From Nocardioides cavernaquae (GTDB taxonomy: Bacteria > Actinomycetota > Actinomycetes > Propionibacteriales > Nocardioidaceae), in contig NZ_QYRP01000002.1 of the NCBI RefSeq assembly GCF_003600895.1, positions 1,798,001-1,862,000 of the forward strand: DNA of 64,000 nucleotides, given 5' to 3'. Positions within the stretch are counted from its first letter, which is position 1; every line of letters starts with the position of its first letter. Shown here in pieces: positions 26,820 to 35,088 of the stretch. The notes beneath the pieces are model-generated. The model ran no database searches. It had not been told where the DNA came from and saw nothing but the letters and a program-made list of their open reading frames with translations. Made by a program: the position numbers and the translations under genes.

Positions 26820-27347
26820 GTGGCCGACCTGGAGCAGCACGCGCGATTCACTGCGCTTGCGGAGACTGTCGGGCCGCCCTTGCGGTGCTATCTGTCGCGG
26901 CGCGCGGACCACGACCAGGTCGATGACGTGCTGGCCGACGTGTTCCTGGTGCTGTGGCGACGGCTCGGCGACGTGCCGGGTGATGACCCGTTGCCCTGGA
27001 CGTACGCCGTGGCGCGAGGCTGCCTGGCCAACGCGAGGCGCTCGCGTCAGCGCCAGCTGCGCCTCGTCGAGAGGATCGTGCGGGTTGATCCGCCGGCTCC
27101 GGCGGGCGACGAATCCGATCATCCCGAGGTGCTGGTGGCCCTCGCGGAGCTCAGGGACCTCGATCGGGAGATCGTCATGCTCTGGGCCTGGGAAGGGCTG
27201 GCGCCGCGCGAGATCGCAGTGGTCACCGGCCTGTCGGCGAATGCGGTGAGCATCCGGCTGTACAAGGCGAAGCGCCGGATGGCAGTGCTTCTCGGACAGG
27301 ATCCGGCCGGTGCCGGACAGGAACCAGGCGAAGGGAGGCGGCCTTGA
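26820..27347 (+). CDS. ECF-family RNA polymerase sigma factor
   Basis: About 175 aa. Region 2 covers RFTALAETVGPPLRCYL to DQVDDVLADVFLVLWRRL, and region 4 covers LRDLDREIVMLWAWEGL, then PREIAVVTGLSANAVSIRL and YKAKRRM. This is the layout of extracytoplasmic-function sigma factors that direct RNA polymerase to stress regulons. The start is uncertain: in-frame GTG codons lie at 26787, 26811 and 26820, and GGGAG upstream suits the last best. The stop overlaps the next gene's ATG by one base, so that gene is its likely membrane partner. I did not find a clear autoregulated promoter upstream. Confidence 0.85.
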   Translation: MADLEQHARFTALAETVGPPLRCYLSRRADHDQVDDVLADVFLVLWRRLGDVPGDDPLPWTYAVARGCLANARRSRQRQLRLVERIVRVDPPAPAGDESDHPEVLVALAELRDLDREIVMLWAWEGLAPREIAVVTGLSANAVSIRLYKAKRRMAVLLGQDPAGAGQEPGEGRRP

Positions 27348-27979
27348 TGAACGACGACGAGCTGCGCGCGCTGATCCGCGCGGCGGACCCAGCCAGCGAC
27401 GTCGACGAGAAGCGGGCGCCCTCATGGATCCAGGACCTGGTGGAGGAGACCGTCATGACGCACGACGCAGATGAAGGTGTGGCGAAGGTGGGCGGCAGCG
27501 CCCGGAAGGCACCGGCGCGCGGGCTGTGGATCGCGGCGGCAGCGGCTGCGCTGGTGGTCGGAGGTGGTGCGTTGGCCGCGACCATTCTCGCGACCGATGG
27601 CGACGGCACCGGCGGCGCAGGCGACGATGCACCGCGCAAGGAGCTGGCGCTGACGCTGGCGCCGCAGGACGCGATGCAGATGTGCATGGCGTTCTCGCCG
27701 GAAGCCCTTCGCCCGCTGGAGGTTGCCTTCTCCGGCACCGTCGACGACGTGGAGGGCGACACCGTGACGCTGAGTCCCGACCACTGGTACGCCGGCGACA
27801 CCGGCGCTGACGTCGTCGTGGTGACCGCAGGCAGCCCGGAGGTGTTGCTCGAGGGCGGAATCACCTTCGCAGAAGGCGAGCGCTACCTGGTGGGTGCGTT
27901 CGACGGCGCCGTCGCGACCTGTGGCCTCAGTGCGCCGTGGAGCACCGAGATGGCGGCGGCGTACGACGAGGCGTTCTAG
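27347..27979 (+). CDS. Membrane protein coupled to the sigma factor (possible anti-sigma factor)
   Basis: A 210-residue protein with a cytoplasmic N-terminus of about 57 residues, one membrane helix (LWIAAAAAALVVGGGALAATIL) and an extracytoplasmic domain of about 130 residues with two cysteines (QMCMAF and ATCGLS). It has no zinc-binding HxxxCxxC motif, so it is not a classical ZAS anti-sigma factor. Position gives the main support: ATG at 27347 overlaps the sigma stop, preceded by AAGGGAGG. It ends by sharing the palindrome CTAG with the convergent alkB gene, so both stop codons use the same four bases. The role is inferred. Confidence 0.65.
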   Translation: MNDDELRALIRAADPASDVDEKRAPSWIQDLVEETVMTHDADEGVAKVGGSARKAPARGLWIAAAAAALVVGGGALAATILATDGDGTGGAGDDAPRKELALTLAPQDAMQMCMAFSPEALRPLEVAFSGTVDDVEGDTVTLSPDHWYAGDTGADVVVVTAGSPEVLLEGGITFAEGERYLVGAFDGAVATCGLSAPWSTEMAAAYDEAF

Positions 27980-28602
27980 AAGACCCCGGCCGGGCGGAAC
28001 TGCACGGAGATCCGGGGACCTGCCGAGCGCGCCTTGGGCACCGAGTGCTGCCAGGTCCGCTGGCAGGACCCGCCCATGACCAGGAGGTCGCCGTGACCCA
28101 TCGTGAACGCGATCGAGGCACCGCCGCCCTCGGGCCGCAGCAACAGCCGCCGCGGATCACCGAAGGAGAGGATGGCGACCATCGTGTCGTCGGTCGCTCC
28201 GCGGCCGATCCGGTCACCGTGCCACGCCACCGAGTCGCGACCGTCCCGGTAGAAGCAACAGCCTGCGGTGGCGAACGAGTCGCCCAGCTCCGGCAGGTAG
28301 TGGTTGGTGAGCGCCTGGCGGGCGCTGCCGAGCACCCGGTGGGGGAGCGCGTCGTCCGCGGCGTAGGTGTGCACGAGACGCGGGACGTCGACCACACGGT
28401 CGTACATGGTGCGCTGCTCGGCGCGCCACGGGACGTCCCGGACAAGCGCGCGGAGCACTTCGCCCGCGCCGGTCACCCACGAGCGTCGGACGTCGACCCA
28501 GGCTCCGTCGGCAAGCTCGGTGCGGGCGACTGAACCGCGCAGGCGACCGAGGACCGGTGCGCTGGCGAGGTCGAAGAGGTCGCCCTGGAACTCGACGCTC
28601 AT
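27976..28602 (-). CDS. alkB: AlkB-family 2-oxoglutarate/Fe(II) dioxygenase
   Basis: Oxidative DNA/RNA dealkylation enzyme of 208 aa. The iron-binding HxD is in AWHGDRIGRG, the distal His in TWQHSVPK, and the oxoglutarate-binding Arg in PRISVQFRP. The nucleotide-recognition part near LTNHYLPELGDSF and CCFYRDGRDSVAWH matches bacterial AlkB-like proteins. It repairs N1-methyladenine and N3-methylcytosine in the known family members. It starts with ATG at 28602 and overlaps the convergent membrane-protein gene by four bases. No ada gene is adjacent. Confidence 0.9.
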   Translation of the reverse strand: MSVEFQGDLFDLASAPVLGRLRGSVARTELADGAWVDVRRSWVTGAGEVLRALVRDVPWRAEQRTMYDRVVDVPRLVHTYAADDALPHRVLGSARQALTNHYLPELGDSFATAGCCFYRDGRDSVAWHGDRIGRGATDDTMVAILSFGDPRRLLLRPEGGGASIAFTMGHGDLLVMGGSCQRTWQHSVPKARSAGPRISVQFRPAGVF

Positions 28603-28668
28603 GGCGAGAGAATAGCAGGTGATCGAACAGGCATTCGAGAATCCGCGCGGCCTGTCAGGCGGCCCGAA

Positions 28669-28716
28669 TAGTCCGTATGGGTCATCTTCTGCGCAACAAC
28701 CCGTCCGTCCGGACTA
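28669..28716. promoter_or_regulatory. Separated inverted repeat upstream of the gntR gene (operator candidate)
   Basis: TAGTCCG (28669-28675) and CGGACTA (28710-28716) are exact inverted copies 34 bases apart, and the second overlaps GTCCGGAC. They lie just upstream of the regulator gene. Autoregulation is a guess. Confidence 0.3.
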
Positions 28717-28757
28717 CTGACGGCATACTCCTCAGAGCAGCGAGAACGGGGGTGACG

Positions 28758-29447
28758 GTGCAGCTCAAGCACGTGCAAGTTCGTGAATATGTGCGGGACC
28801 TGGTCACTGGCGCCTCGCCAGGGGCTCCCGCGCCGTCTGAGCGCGAGCTCGTGCAGCGCTTCGGCGTTGCCAGGATGACGGTGCGCCAGGCCATCGATGC
28901 TCTCGTCACGGAGGGTCTGCTTGAGCGTGTCCCCGGCCGCGGCACCTTCGTCGCCGAGCCGGTCCGCCCGCCCTCGGGCGTCACCAGCTTCACCGAGGAC
29001 ATGCGCCGGCGAGGCCTCGTCGCGGACACGCAGACGCTGATCGCCCGCCGCGAGAAGGCGGGTCCCGGAGTTGCTCGCGCCCTCAACATCACCAACGGTG
29101 ACCCGGTGCTGCACTGGAAGCGGCTGCGGCGAGCCGACGGCATCGTGATGTGCATCGAGGACGCCTATCTCAACGAGGTCCTGCTGCCCGGCTTCCTCCA
29201 GACCGGCATGCCTGCGAGCCTGTACGCCGCGCTCGACCGCCGCGGGCTGCGCCCGACGTGGGCGGAGGACTCGGTGAGCGCCGACCTGGCGACCGAGGAC
29301 GAGGCGGAGCTCCTCGGCATCGAGCTCGGCGATGCGGTGCTCCGTGTCGCCCGGCGCGCGCTGCACCGCCAGCGGCCGATCGAGGTCTCGCGGTCGGTCT
29401 ACCCGGGCTCGCGCTTCACAGCCTTCGTCCAGTTCGCCGAGACGTGA
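28758..29447 (+). CDS. GntR-family transcriptional regulator (HutC/DasR-like)
   Basis: About 229 aa. The N-terminal winged helix reads REYVRDLVTG, then PSERELVQRFGVARMTVRQA and VPGRGTFVAEP, typical of GntR. The C-terminal UTRA ligand domain covers about residues 75-229 and includes PVLHWKRLRRADG and ADLATEDEAELLGIELGD. The effector is not predictable; HutC/DasR relatives bind sugar phosphates, histidine derivatives or acyl compounds. GTG at 28758 is the best start by similarity, though 28752 and 28677 are in frame. The stop codon is the first base triplet of a 45-bp dispersed repeat. Confidence 0.87.
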   Translation: MQLKHVQVREYVRDLVTGASPGAPAPSERELVQRFGVARMTVRQAIDALVTEGLLERVPGRGTFVAEPVRPPSGVTSFTEDMRRRGLVADTQTLIARREKAGPGVARALNITNGDPVLHWKRLRRADGIVMCIEDAYLNEVLLPGFLQTGMPASLYAALDRRGLRPTWAEDSVSADLATEDEAELLGIELGDAVLRVARRALHRQRPIEVSRSVYPGSRFTAFVQFAET

Positions 29448-29489
29448 TTGAGCCGAGCGTCCGGCGAGCTTGCGCGACGTGACCGAGGC
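29445..29489. repeat. 45-bp dispersed repeat, copy A
   Basis: This element begins with the TGA stop of the gntR gene (TGATTGAGCC) and ends GAGGC. It is identical at 44 of 45 positions to 45491-45535, where it also begins with a stop codon (rplA). It contains GCCG/CGGC and CGAGC-like inverted halves. It separates two convergent genes. Confidence 0.85.
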
Positions 29490-29492
29490 AGG

Positions 29493-31010
29493 TCAGCAGG
29501 AGCGCCAGATCTCGCGCCGGATCGCCTCGTCGCCCGGCCGCTCGCCGAAGTCACCCTGCAGGCGATCGATCGGAAGCCGGTGGATGAACCCGCTGGCGGC
29601 GCACCGTGCCGAGAGTGGAGGGGCCCCGGACTCGAGTGCCCCGATGGTGATGTAGGTGCGGGTGAGCGGCAAGCTCAGGACATCGTCGGGGGTGGACCCG
29701 ACGGGCCTGCCCGCCTTGGCAGCGCAGGAGCGGAAGTGCACCGTCGTGGCATCCGCCTTGACCGAGGCGGCGCCGGCCGGCCCCTTGGCTGACCACTGAC
29801 GAAGTGCGCGCGCCATCTCCTCGGTGTCCGACGGGTTGTCGCCGACGAAGTCGATGCTGACGCAGGACTCGCCGCCGGAGCGGTACGCGGCGTACGCGTC
29901 TCCGCCCCAGCCGTCGGCCGCGTCGAGCGCGGCGAGCTCCGGAATCCGGGCGGCCAGCACGAGGTACCAGGTCAGCGCACCGAACGTGCCGGAGTCGAAG
30001 GACTTCTCGCCCGACGCGAGGCCGGGCGTCTTGACCGGATCGGCGGGGTCCTCGCTGGCCAGGAGCGACCAGGGGTCGAGCAGGTGCTCGTCCGTCGTCG
30101 GTGGGTTGGCGAAGAGGTCGTCGACGGACTCGTTCGCCTCGTCGTCGTCCGCATCCACGACGGCCGCATCGAGCAGCGCCTCCCCGAGGGCGTACGGCGC
30201 GCCCATGAGCGTCTGCAGCACGGAAGGGATCTCGGCCATGCCCTCCTCGGCCGCCTCTGCCTCGCCGTTCTGCTCCTTCCGGAGCGCCTTGCGATCCGCG
30301 CGGGAAAGGCTCTTGGCGTACTTCGTCTCGATCCGGGAGGCATCGCCCTCCACCAGTGCGCTGTACGCCGAGCCGGCACCCGTCGTGTCGTCCTCGAAGC
30401 TGTCCATGTGGTCGCCGATGCCGAAGTGCTGGTCCTGGAGGACGTGGGTCAGCTCGTGCACGAGAGTCGACTTCACCGCCGGGGTGAGCTTCGTGCCGTT
30501 GATGCGAACCCGGTCGTCGTCGAACGAGTACAGGCCGATGACACCGCTCGAACCCATCGTGTTCGCCGCCTCGAGGAGGTCGAGATCCGCAGGCACGAGG
30601 TCGAGCGAGCGCATCAGGTCCTTGATGTCGGCCATGTCCTCGCGGTCCTCGTCGGTGAGGTCGCTGTCGTCCGCGGTCACCTGCTTGTCGAACTCCTTCG
30701 CTGCCAGGAAGTCGACGTGGACCGGGTGCTTGAACTCGAGGCCGCGCAGCCGCTCGGCGATCTCGACGTAGGGCACCACCCGCTCGTCCCAGGTCGAGGG
30801 GTGGTCGGGCCCGGTGTCGTGATTCCGGTCGAGGACCGCACCAGTTGCGGCCAGGCCGGCGAAGGCGGCGAGCACGGTCAGGGCGAGCGCGACCCGGCGG
30901 CCCCGCGGCGCACGGAGCCACCCGGACGACTCGCGCGGCTCCGAGGGCTGGGAGGGCTGGGAGGGCTCGGCGGGCTCTGCGGTTGCGGACATCCCGGACG
31001 GCTCGGACAT
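29493..31010 (-). CDS. Membrane-anchored HExxH protein (putative zinc metallopeptidase)
   Basis: A 505-residue protein. A cytoplasmic N-terminus with Ser-Gln-Pro repeats precedes one membrane helix (VALALTVLAAFAGLAATGAV, about residues 40-60); the rest should be outside. VHELTHVLQDQHFG carries the zinc-binding HExxH motif, and a possible third ligand Glu is in LVEGDAS about 40 residues later. The family is not recognised further, but the motif and topology suggest a gluzincin protease. Acidic stretches (DADDDEANESVDD) and late cysteines are visible. It starts with ATG at 31010 and is divergent from rtcB, with no partner gene. Confidence 0.72.
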   Translation of the reverse strand: MSEPSGMSATAEPAEPSQPSQPSEPRESSGWLRAPRGRRVALALTVLAAFAGLAATGAVLDRNHDTGPDHPSTWDERVVPYVEIAERLRGLEFKHPVHVDFLAAKEFDKQVTADDSDLTDEDREDMADIKDLMRSLDLVPADLDLLEAANTMGSSGVIGLYSFDDDRVRINGTKLTPAVKSTLVHELTHVLQDQHFGIGDHMDSFEDDTTGAGSAYSALVEGDASRIETKYAKSLSRADRKALRKEQNGEAEAAEEGMAEIPSVLQTLMGAPYALGEALLDAAVVDADDDEANESVDDLFANPPTTDEHLLDPWSLLASEDPADPVKTPGLASGEKSFDSGTFGALTWYLVLAARIPELAALDAADGWGGDAYAAYRSGGESCVSIDFVGDNPSDTEEMARALRQWSAKGPAGAASVKADATTVHFRSCAAKAGRPVGSTPDDVLSLPLTRTYITIGALESGAPPLSARCAASGFIHRLPIDRLQGDFGERPGDEAIRREIWRSC

Positions 31011-31147
31011 GGGCGGAGGCTAGCCCGAGTTCTCTGCACGCACACCGGAAATCCGGTGCGCAACGGGATTTCGCCGCCCTAGCCTCCTCGGGCCCGGTCG
31101 ACCGGCCGGGCATCGTGGCCGGTGCGGAGAGCGCCGGCCGGAGACGG

Positions 31148-32353
31148 ATGAAAACGATGATGGACCAGATCAATCCGAAGCTCTGGAACTGGGCTTCGAT
31201 CCTCGAGAAGAACACGCGCGAGCAGGCGATGACGACGGCGACGATGCCGTTCATCCACCCGCACCTCGCGCTGATGCCGGATGCCCACCTGGGCCTGGGC
31301 GCGACGGTGGGTTCGGTCATCCCGACCCTGGGCGCGATCATGCCCGCCGCGGTCGGCGTCGACATCGGCTGCGGCATGATCGCCGTGCGCACGGCGTACA
31401 CGCGCGACGAGCTGCCGGACGACCGGCGCCCGCTGCGTGAGGCGATCGAGCGCGCCGTCCCGCTCTCGGCCGGTGCGGCCAACCGCAAGATCAGCCGCGC
31501 CCACACCGAGCGCCGGATCGATGAGCTCACGCTCCGCGCGAAGGAAGCCGGCTTCGAGCCCGGCGACCACGCGAAGCGGTGGGACCTGCAGCTGGGCACC
31601 CTGGGATCGGGCAACCACTTCATCGAGGTGACCGTCGACGAGCTCGACCGAGTGTGGCTGTTCCTCCACTCGGGCTCTCGGGGCGTAGGCAACCGGATCG
31701 CCCAGAAGCACATCCGGATCGCGCGTGACGACTGCGCGCGGCGCTGGATCCAGCTTCCCGACCCGGACCTCGCCTACCTGGTCGAGGGCACCGACGAGTT
31801 CGACGCCTACATCGGCCAGATGCGGTGGGCGCAGCACTACGCGCTGCTCAACCGCGAGGAGATGATGGACCGGGTCGTGCGCCAGTTCGCCGAGTGGGTC
31901 GGTGCAGGGTCCGGCGAGGACGGGATCGGTGCGGTGGAGCGTCTCGAGGAGATCAACTGCCACCACAACTACACCGAGCAGGAGTTCCACTTCGGCAAGA
32001 CGGTGTGGCTCTCCCGCAAGGGCGCGATCAACGCGGAGGCAGGTCGACCGGGGCTGATCCCGGGGTCGATGGGCACCGCGTCGTACGTCGTGACGGGCAA
32101 GGGCAACCCGGTCTCGCTCAACTCGGCGCCGCACGGCGCCGGGCGGGAGTACTCGCGGACCGGGGCGCGCAGGACGTTCACGCGCGAGCAGCTGCGCGAG
32201 GCGATGGTCGGTATCGAGTACCGCGACACCGCCGCGTTCATCGACGAGATCCCGCAGGCCTACAAGGACATCGACCAGGTCATGGCGGACGCCGTCGACC
32301 TGGTGGAGATCCGCCACACGCTGCGGCAGATCGTGAACGTGAAGGGGGACTGA
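31148..32353 (+). CDS. rtcB: RNA-splicing ligase RtcB
   Basis: GTP/Mn-dependent RNA ligase of 401 aa that joins 2',3'-cyclic phosphate (or 3'-phosphate) and 5'-hydroxyl ends. Metal ligands are visible in VGVDIGCGMIAV (Asp and Cys), TLGSGNHFIEV (His) and FLHSGSRGVG (His). NCHHNYTEQE and the guanylated histidine in NSAPHGAGREYSR complete the site. The length matches the short RtcB class that often works without archease; neither archease nor rtcA is adjacent. ATG at 31148 follows CGGAGACGG. The frame opens about 300 bases upstream, but that part lies under the divergent metallopeptidase gene. A strong hairpin follows the stop. Confidence 0.93.
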   Translation: MKTMMDQINPKLWNWASILEKNTREQAMTTATMPFIHPHLALMPDAHLGLGATVGSVIPTLGAIMPAAVGVDIGCGMIAVRTAYTRDELPDDRRPLREAIERAVPLSAGAANRKISRAHTERRIDELTLRAKEAGFEPGDHAKRWDLQLGTLGSGNHFIEVTVDELDRVWLFLHSGSRGVGNRIAQKHIRIARDDCARRWIQLPDPDLAYLVEGTDEFDAYIGQMRWAQHYALLNREEMMDRVVRQFAEWVGAGSGEDGIGAVERLEEINCHHNYTEQEFHFGKTVWLSRKGAINAEAGRPGLIPGSMGTASYVVTGKGNPVSLNSAPHGAGREYSRTGARRTFTREQLREAMVGIEYRDTAAFIDEIPQAYKDIDQVMADAVDLVEIRHTLRQIVNVKGD

Positions 32354-32355
32354 GG

Positions 32356-32389
32356 CAGGCCGGTCCGGGAGCGGTCCCGGGCCGGCCTG
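32356..32389 (+). terminator. Terminator hairpin after rtcB
   Basis: CAGGCCGGTCCGGG (32356-32369) pairs with CCCGGGCCGGCCTG (32376-32389) with one T-G wobble and a six-base loop, starting three bases after the rtcB stop. No T-run follows. Confidence 0.7.
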
Positions 32390-32481
32390 TCCTGCCTGCG
32401 ACGTGGCGCTCGTCACCTCCACCGACGACGGTCGTTGTAACCGTCAAGCACGTCCGCTCGGGCGCGCAGAGGGAGTTCGAG

Positions 32482-33420
32482 ATGTTGCGCGTCCGCTTGT
32501 CAGTCGTCCTTGCCGCCGTCGTCGCCCTGCTGCTGCCCACGGCGTCGTACGCCGCGCCGTTGCCGGTGCCGTACTCCTTCCTCACCTCCGCGGTGCTCGC
32601 AGGTCTCCAGCCCAACGCCGACGCACCCGGCACGAACATCTGGACCTGCAAGCCGACCGCGGCCCACCCGCGTCCCGTCGTCCTCGTCCACGGGCTCACC
32701 GGCAACAAGGCCACCAACTGGCAGACCTTCGGCCCGTTGCTGAAGAACAACGGCTACTGCGTCTTCGCGCTGACCTACGGCGTCAACAAGCTCGCGCCGA
32801 CGCCGCTCGACCAGTTCGGCGGCGTCAACCGCATCGAGGACAGTGCCGTCGAGCTGAAGGCGTTCGTGAACAAGGTCCTCGCGGCCACCGGTGCCACGCA
32901 GGTCGACATCCTCGGGCACTCCGAGGGCACCGTCATGCCGAACTACTACGCGAAGTTCCTCGGTGGTGCCCCGAAGATCAAGCGCTACGTGTCGATCGCC
33001 CCGCTGTGGCACGGCACGAACCCCGCGGGCCTCGACAAGCTCTCGACGATGGGCACCCCCTTCGGTGTCACGGCACTGCTGGGCCAGGCCCTCGATCCGT
33101 TCTTCGCCTCCGGCCCTCAGCTCCTCGCCGGTTCGGCGTTCTGGGCCAAGATGCGCTCCGGCGGCACTCCGATCGTGCCCGGCATCGAGTACACCAACAT
33201 CGTCACGCAGTACGACGAGCTGGTGCAGCCCTACACCTCGGGCATCGAGCCGGGCATGACGAACCACGTCGTCCAGAGCTACTGCCCGCTCGACTTCTCG
33301 GAGCACTTCCAGATCGTGGCCGACCCGATTGCTGCACGGATCGTGCTCAACGCCCTGGACCCGGCGAACAGGAAGCCGGTGCCGTGCCAGCTGGTGCTTC
33401 CGTTCCTCGGCACCCTGTGA
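32482..33420 (+). CDS. Secreted lipase/esterase (alpha/beta-hydrolase)
   Basis: A 312-residue exported enzyme. A Sec-type signal peptide (LSVVLAAVVALLLPTASYAA) ends with an AxA-type cleavage site near residue 24. The mature part has the oxyanion-hole segment VVLVHGLTGNKATNW, the nucleophile elbow ILGHSEGTVMPNY with the catalytic Ser, a possible Asp in VTQYDELVQPYTSG and a His in FSEHFQIVADP. The pattern is that of actinobacterial extracellular class 2 lipases. Paired cysteines (WTCKP, NNGYCVF, SYCPL and VPCQL) could form disulfides. GAGGGAG precedes the ATG. Natural substrates are probably medium- or long-chain acyl esters, by family only. Confidence 0.85.
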   Translation: MLRVRLSVVLAAVVALLLPTASYAAPLPVPYSFLTSAVLAGLQPNADAPGTNIWTCKPTAAHPRPVVLVHGLTGNKATNWQTFGPLLKNNGYCVFALTYGVNKLAPTPLDQFGGVNRIEDSAVELKAFVNKVLAATGATQVDILGHSEGTVMPNYYAKFLGGAPKIKRYVSIAPLWHGTNPAGLDKLSTMGTPFGVTALLGQALDPFFASGPQLLAGSAFWAKMRSGGTPIVPGIEYTNIVTQYDELVQPYTSGIEPGMTNHVVQSYCPLDFSEHFQIVADPIAARIVLNALDPANRKPVPCQLVLPFLGTL

Positions 33421-33438
33421 GACAGGACTGAGCAGGCG

Positions 33439-35088
33439 CTAGGCGGTGCCCTGCTCGATGTCGTCGGCGTCGACGATCCGGTAGGCGTAGCCCTGCTCGG
33501 CAAGGAACCGCTGCCGGTTCTGCGCGAAGTCGGCGTCGACCGTGTCGCGCGAAACGATCGTGTAGAAGTGCGCGCTCTTGCCCTCGGACTTCGGGCGCAG
33601 CAGCCGGCCGAGGCGCTGTGCCTCCTCCTGGCGGGAGCCGTAGGAGCCCGAGACCTGGATCGCGACCTCGGCACCGGGCAGGTCGACGGAGAAGTTGGCA
33701 ACCTTGCTGACCACCAGGAGCTCCTCCTCACCCGAGCGGAACGCGTCGAAGAGCCGCTGGCGCTCCTTGACCGGGGTCTCTCCGGTGATGACAGGCGCCT
33801 GCAGCGCCTCGGCGATCTCGGCGATCTGGTCGAGGTACTGCGCGATCACCAGCGTCGGCTGGCCGGGGTGCTGGGCGACCAGGCGGCGTACGACGTCGAT
33901 CTTGTGGTGCGTGCAGGCGGCGAGGCGGTAGCGCTCCTCGGGCTCGGCGACCGCGTAGGCGAGCCGCTCGGCGTTGGGGAGGGTCACCCGCACCTCGACG
34001 CAGTCGGCGGGCGCGATGTAGCCCTGCGCCTCGATGTCCTTCCAGGGCGCGTCGTAGCGCTTGGGACCGATCAGCGAGAACACGTCGCCCTCGCGACCGT
34101 CCTCGCGGACCAGGGTCGCGGTCAGGCCGATCCGGCGGCGGGCCTGGAGGTTGGCCGTCATGCGGAAGATCGGCGCTGGGAGCAGGTGCACCTCGTCGTA
34201 GACGACGAGGCCCCAGTCGCGGGCGTCGAGGAGCTCGAGGTGCGTGTAGGCACCCTTCCGTTTGGTCGTGAGCACCTGGTACGTCGCGATGGTGACCGGC
34301 CGGATCTCCTTGGTGGATCCGGAGTACTCGCCGATCTCGTCCTCGGTCAGCGACGTGCGCTTGATCAGCTCGTCCTTCCACTGCCGGGCGGAGACGGTGT
34401 TGGTGACCAGGATCAGCGTGGTCGCCTGGGCGTGCGCCATCGCGGCCGCACCGACGATCGTCTTGCCCGCGCCGCACGGGAGCACGACGACGCCCGATCC
34501 GCCGTGCCAGAAGGACTCGGCCGCCTCGGACTGGTAGCTGCGCAGCGCCCAGCCGTCCTGGGTCAAGGAGATCGGGTGCGCCTCGCCGTCGACGTAGCCG
34601 GCGTAGTCCTCGGCCGGCCAGCCGAGCTTGAGCAGCGCCTGCTTGAGGTTGCCGCGCTCGGAGGCGTGCACCATCACGGTGTCGGCGTCGACGCGCTCGC
34701 CGATCATGCCCGCGATCTTCCTGGCGCGGAGCACCTCCTCCAGCACGGGCCGGTCGTTGCTGGCCAGGACCAGGCCATGGACCGGGTGCTTCTCGAGGCG
34801 CAGGCGGCCGTAGCGCGCCATCGTCTCGGCGATGTCGACCAGCAGCGAGTGCGGCACCGCGTAGCGCGAGTGCGTGAGCAGCGTGTCGATCACCTGCTCC
34901 GCGTCATGGCCGGCCGCGCGGGCGTTCCACAGGCCGAGGTTCGTCAGCCGGTAGGTGTGGATGTGCTCCGGGCTCCGCTCCAGCTCGGCGAACGGCGCGA
35001 TCGCGCGTCGCGCATCGGCCGCCTGGGGGTGGTCGATCTCGAGCAGGAGGGTCTTGTCCGACTGGACGATCAGGGGGCCATCATTCAC
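33439..35088 (-). CDS. XPB-type DNA repair helicase
   Basis: Superfamily 2 helicase of 549 aa like archaeal and bacterial XPB (Ssl2/RAD25). Walker A is VLPCGAGKTIVGA, motif II DEVHLLPAPIFR, motif III LTATLVREDGREGD (containing the RED motif), and motif VI is in EEAQRLGRLLRP. The N-terminal part resembles the damage-recognition domain. Bacterial XPB proteins occur mostly in actinobacteria; their exact repair role is not settled. It overlaps the upstream gene by eight bases, and that gene encodes a helicase-associated protein with a WYL-like end, so the two are probably made as partners. Confidence 0.93.
   Translation of the reverse strand: MNDGPLIVQSDKTLLLEIDHPQAADARRAIAPFAELERSPEHIHTYRLTNLGLWNARAAGHDAEQVIDTLLTHSRYAVPHSLLVDIAETMARYGRLRLEKHPVHGLVLASNDRPVLEEVLRARKIAGMIGERVDADTVMVHASERGNLKQALLKLGWPAEDYAGYVDGEAHPISLTQDGWALRSYQSEAAESFWHGGSGVVVLPCGAGKTIVGAAAMAHAQATTLILVTNTVSARQWKDELIKRTSLTEDEIGEYSGSTKEIRPVTIATYQVLTTKRKGAYTHLELLDARDWGLVVYDEVHLLPAPIFRMTANLQARRRIGLTATLVREDGREGDVFSLIGPKRYDAPWKDIEAQGYIAPADCVEVRVTLPNAERLAYAVAEPEERYRLAACTHHKIDVVRRLVAQHPGQPTLVIAQYLDQIAEIAEALQAPVITGETPVKERQRLFDAFRSGEEELLVVSKVANFSVDLPGAEVAIQVSGSYGSRQEEAQRLGRLLRPKSEGKSAHFYTIVSRDTVDADFAQNRQRFLAEQGYAYRIVDADDIEQGTA

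Noticed and set aside
30845..31147. A 100-codon N-terminal extension of RtcB
   Set aside because: The extension lies under the divergent metallopeptidase gene, lacks RtcB similarity, and a ribosome-binding site precedes ATG 31148.
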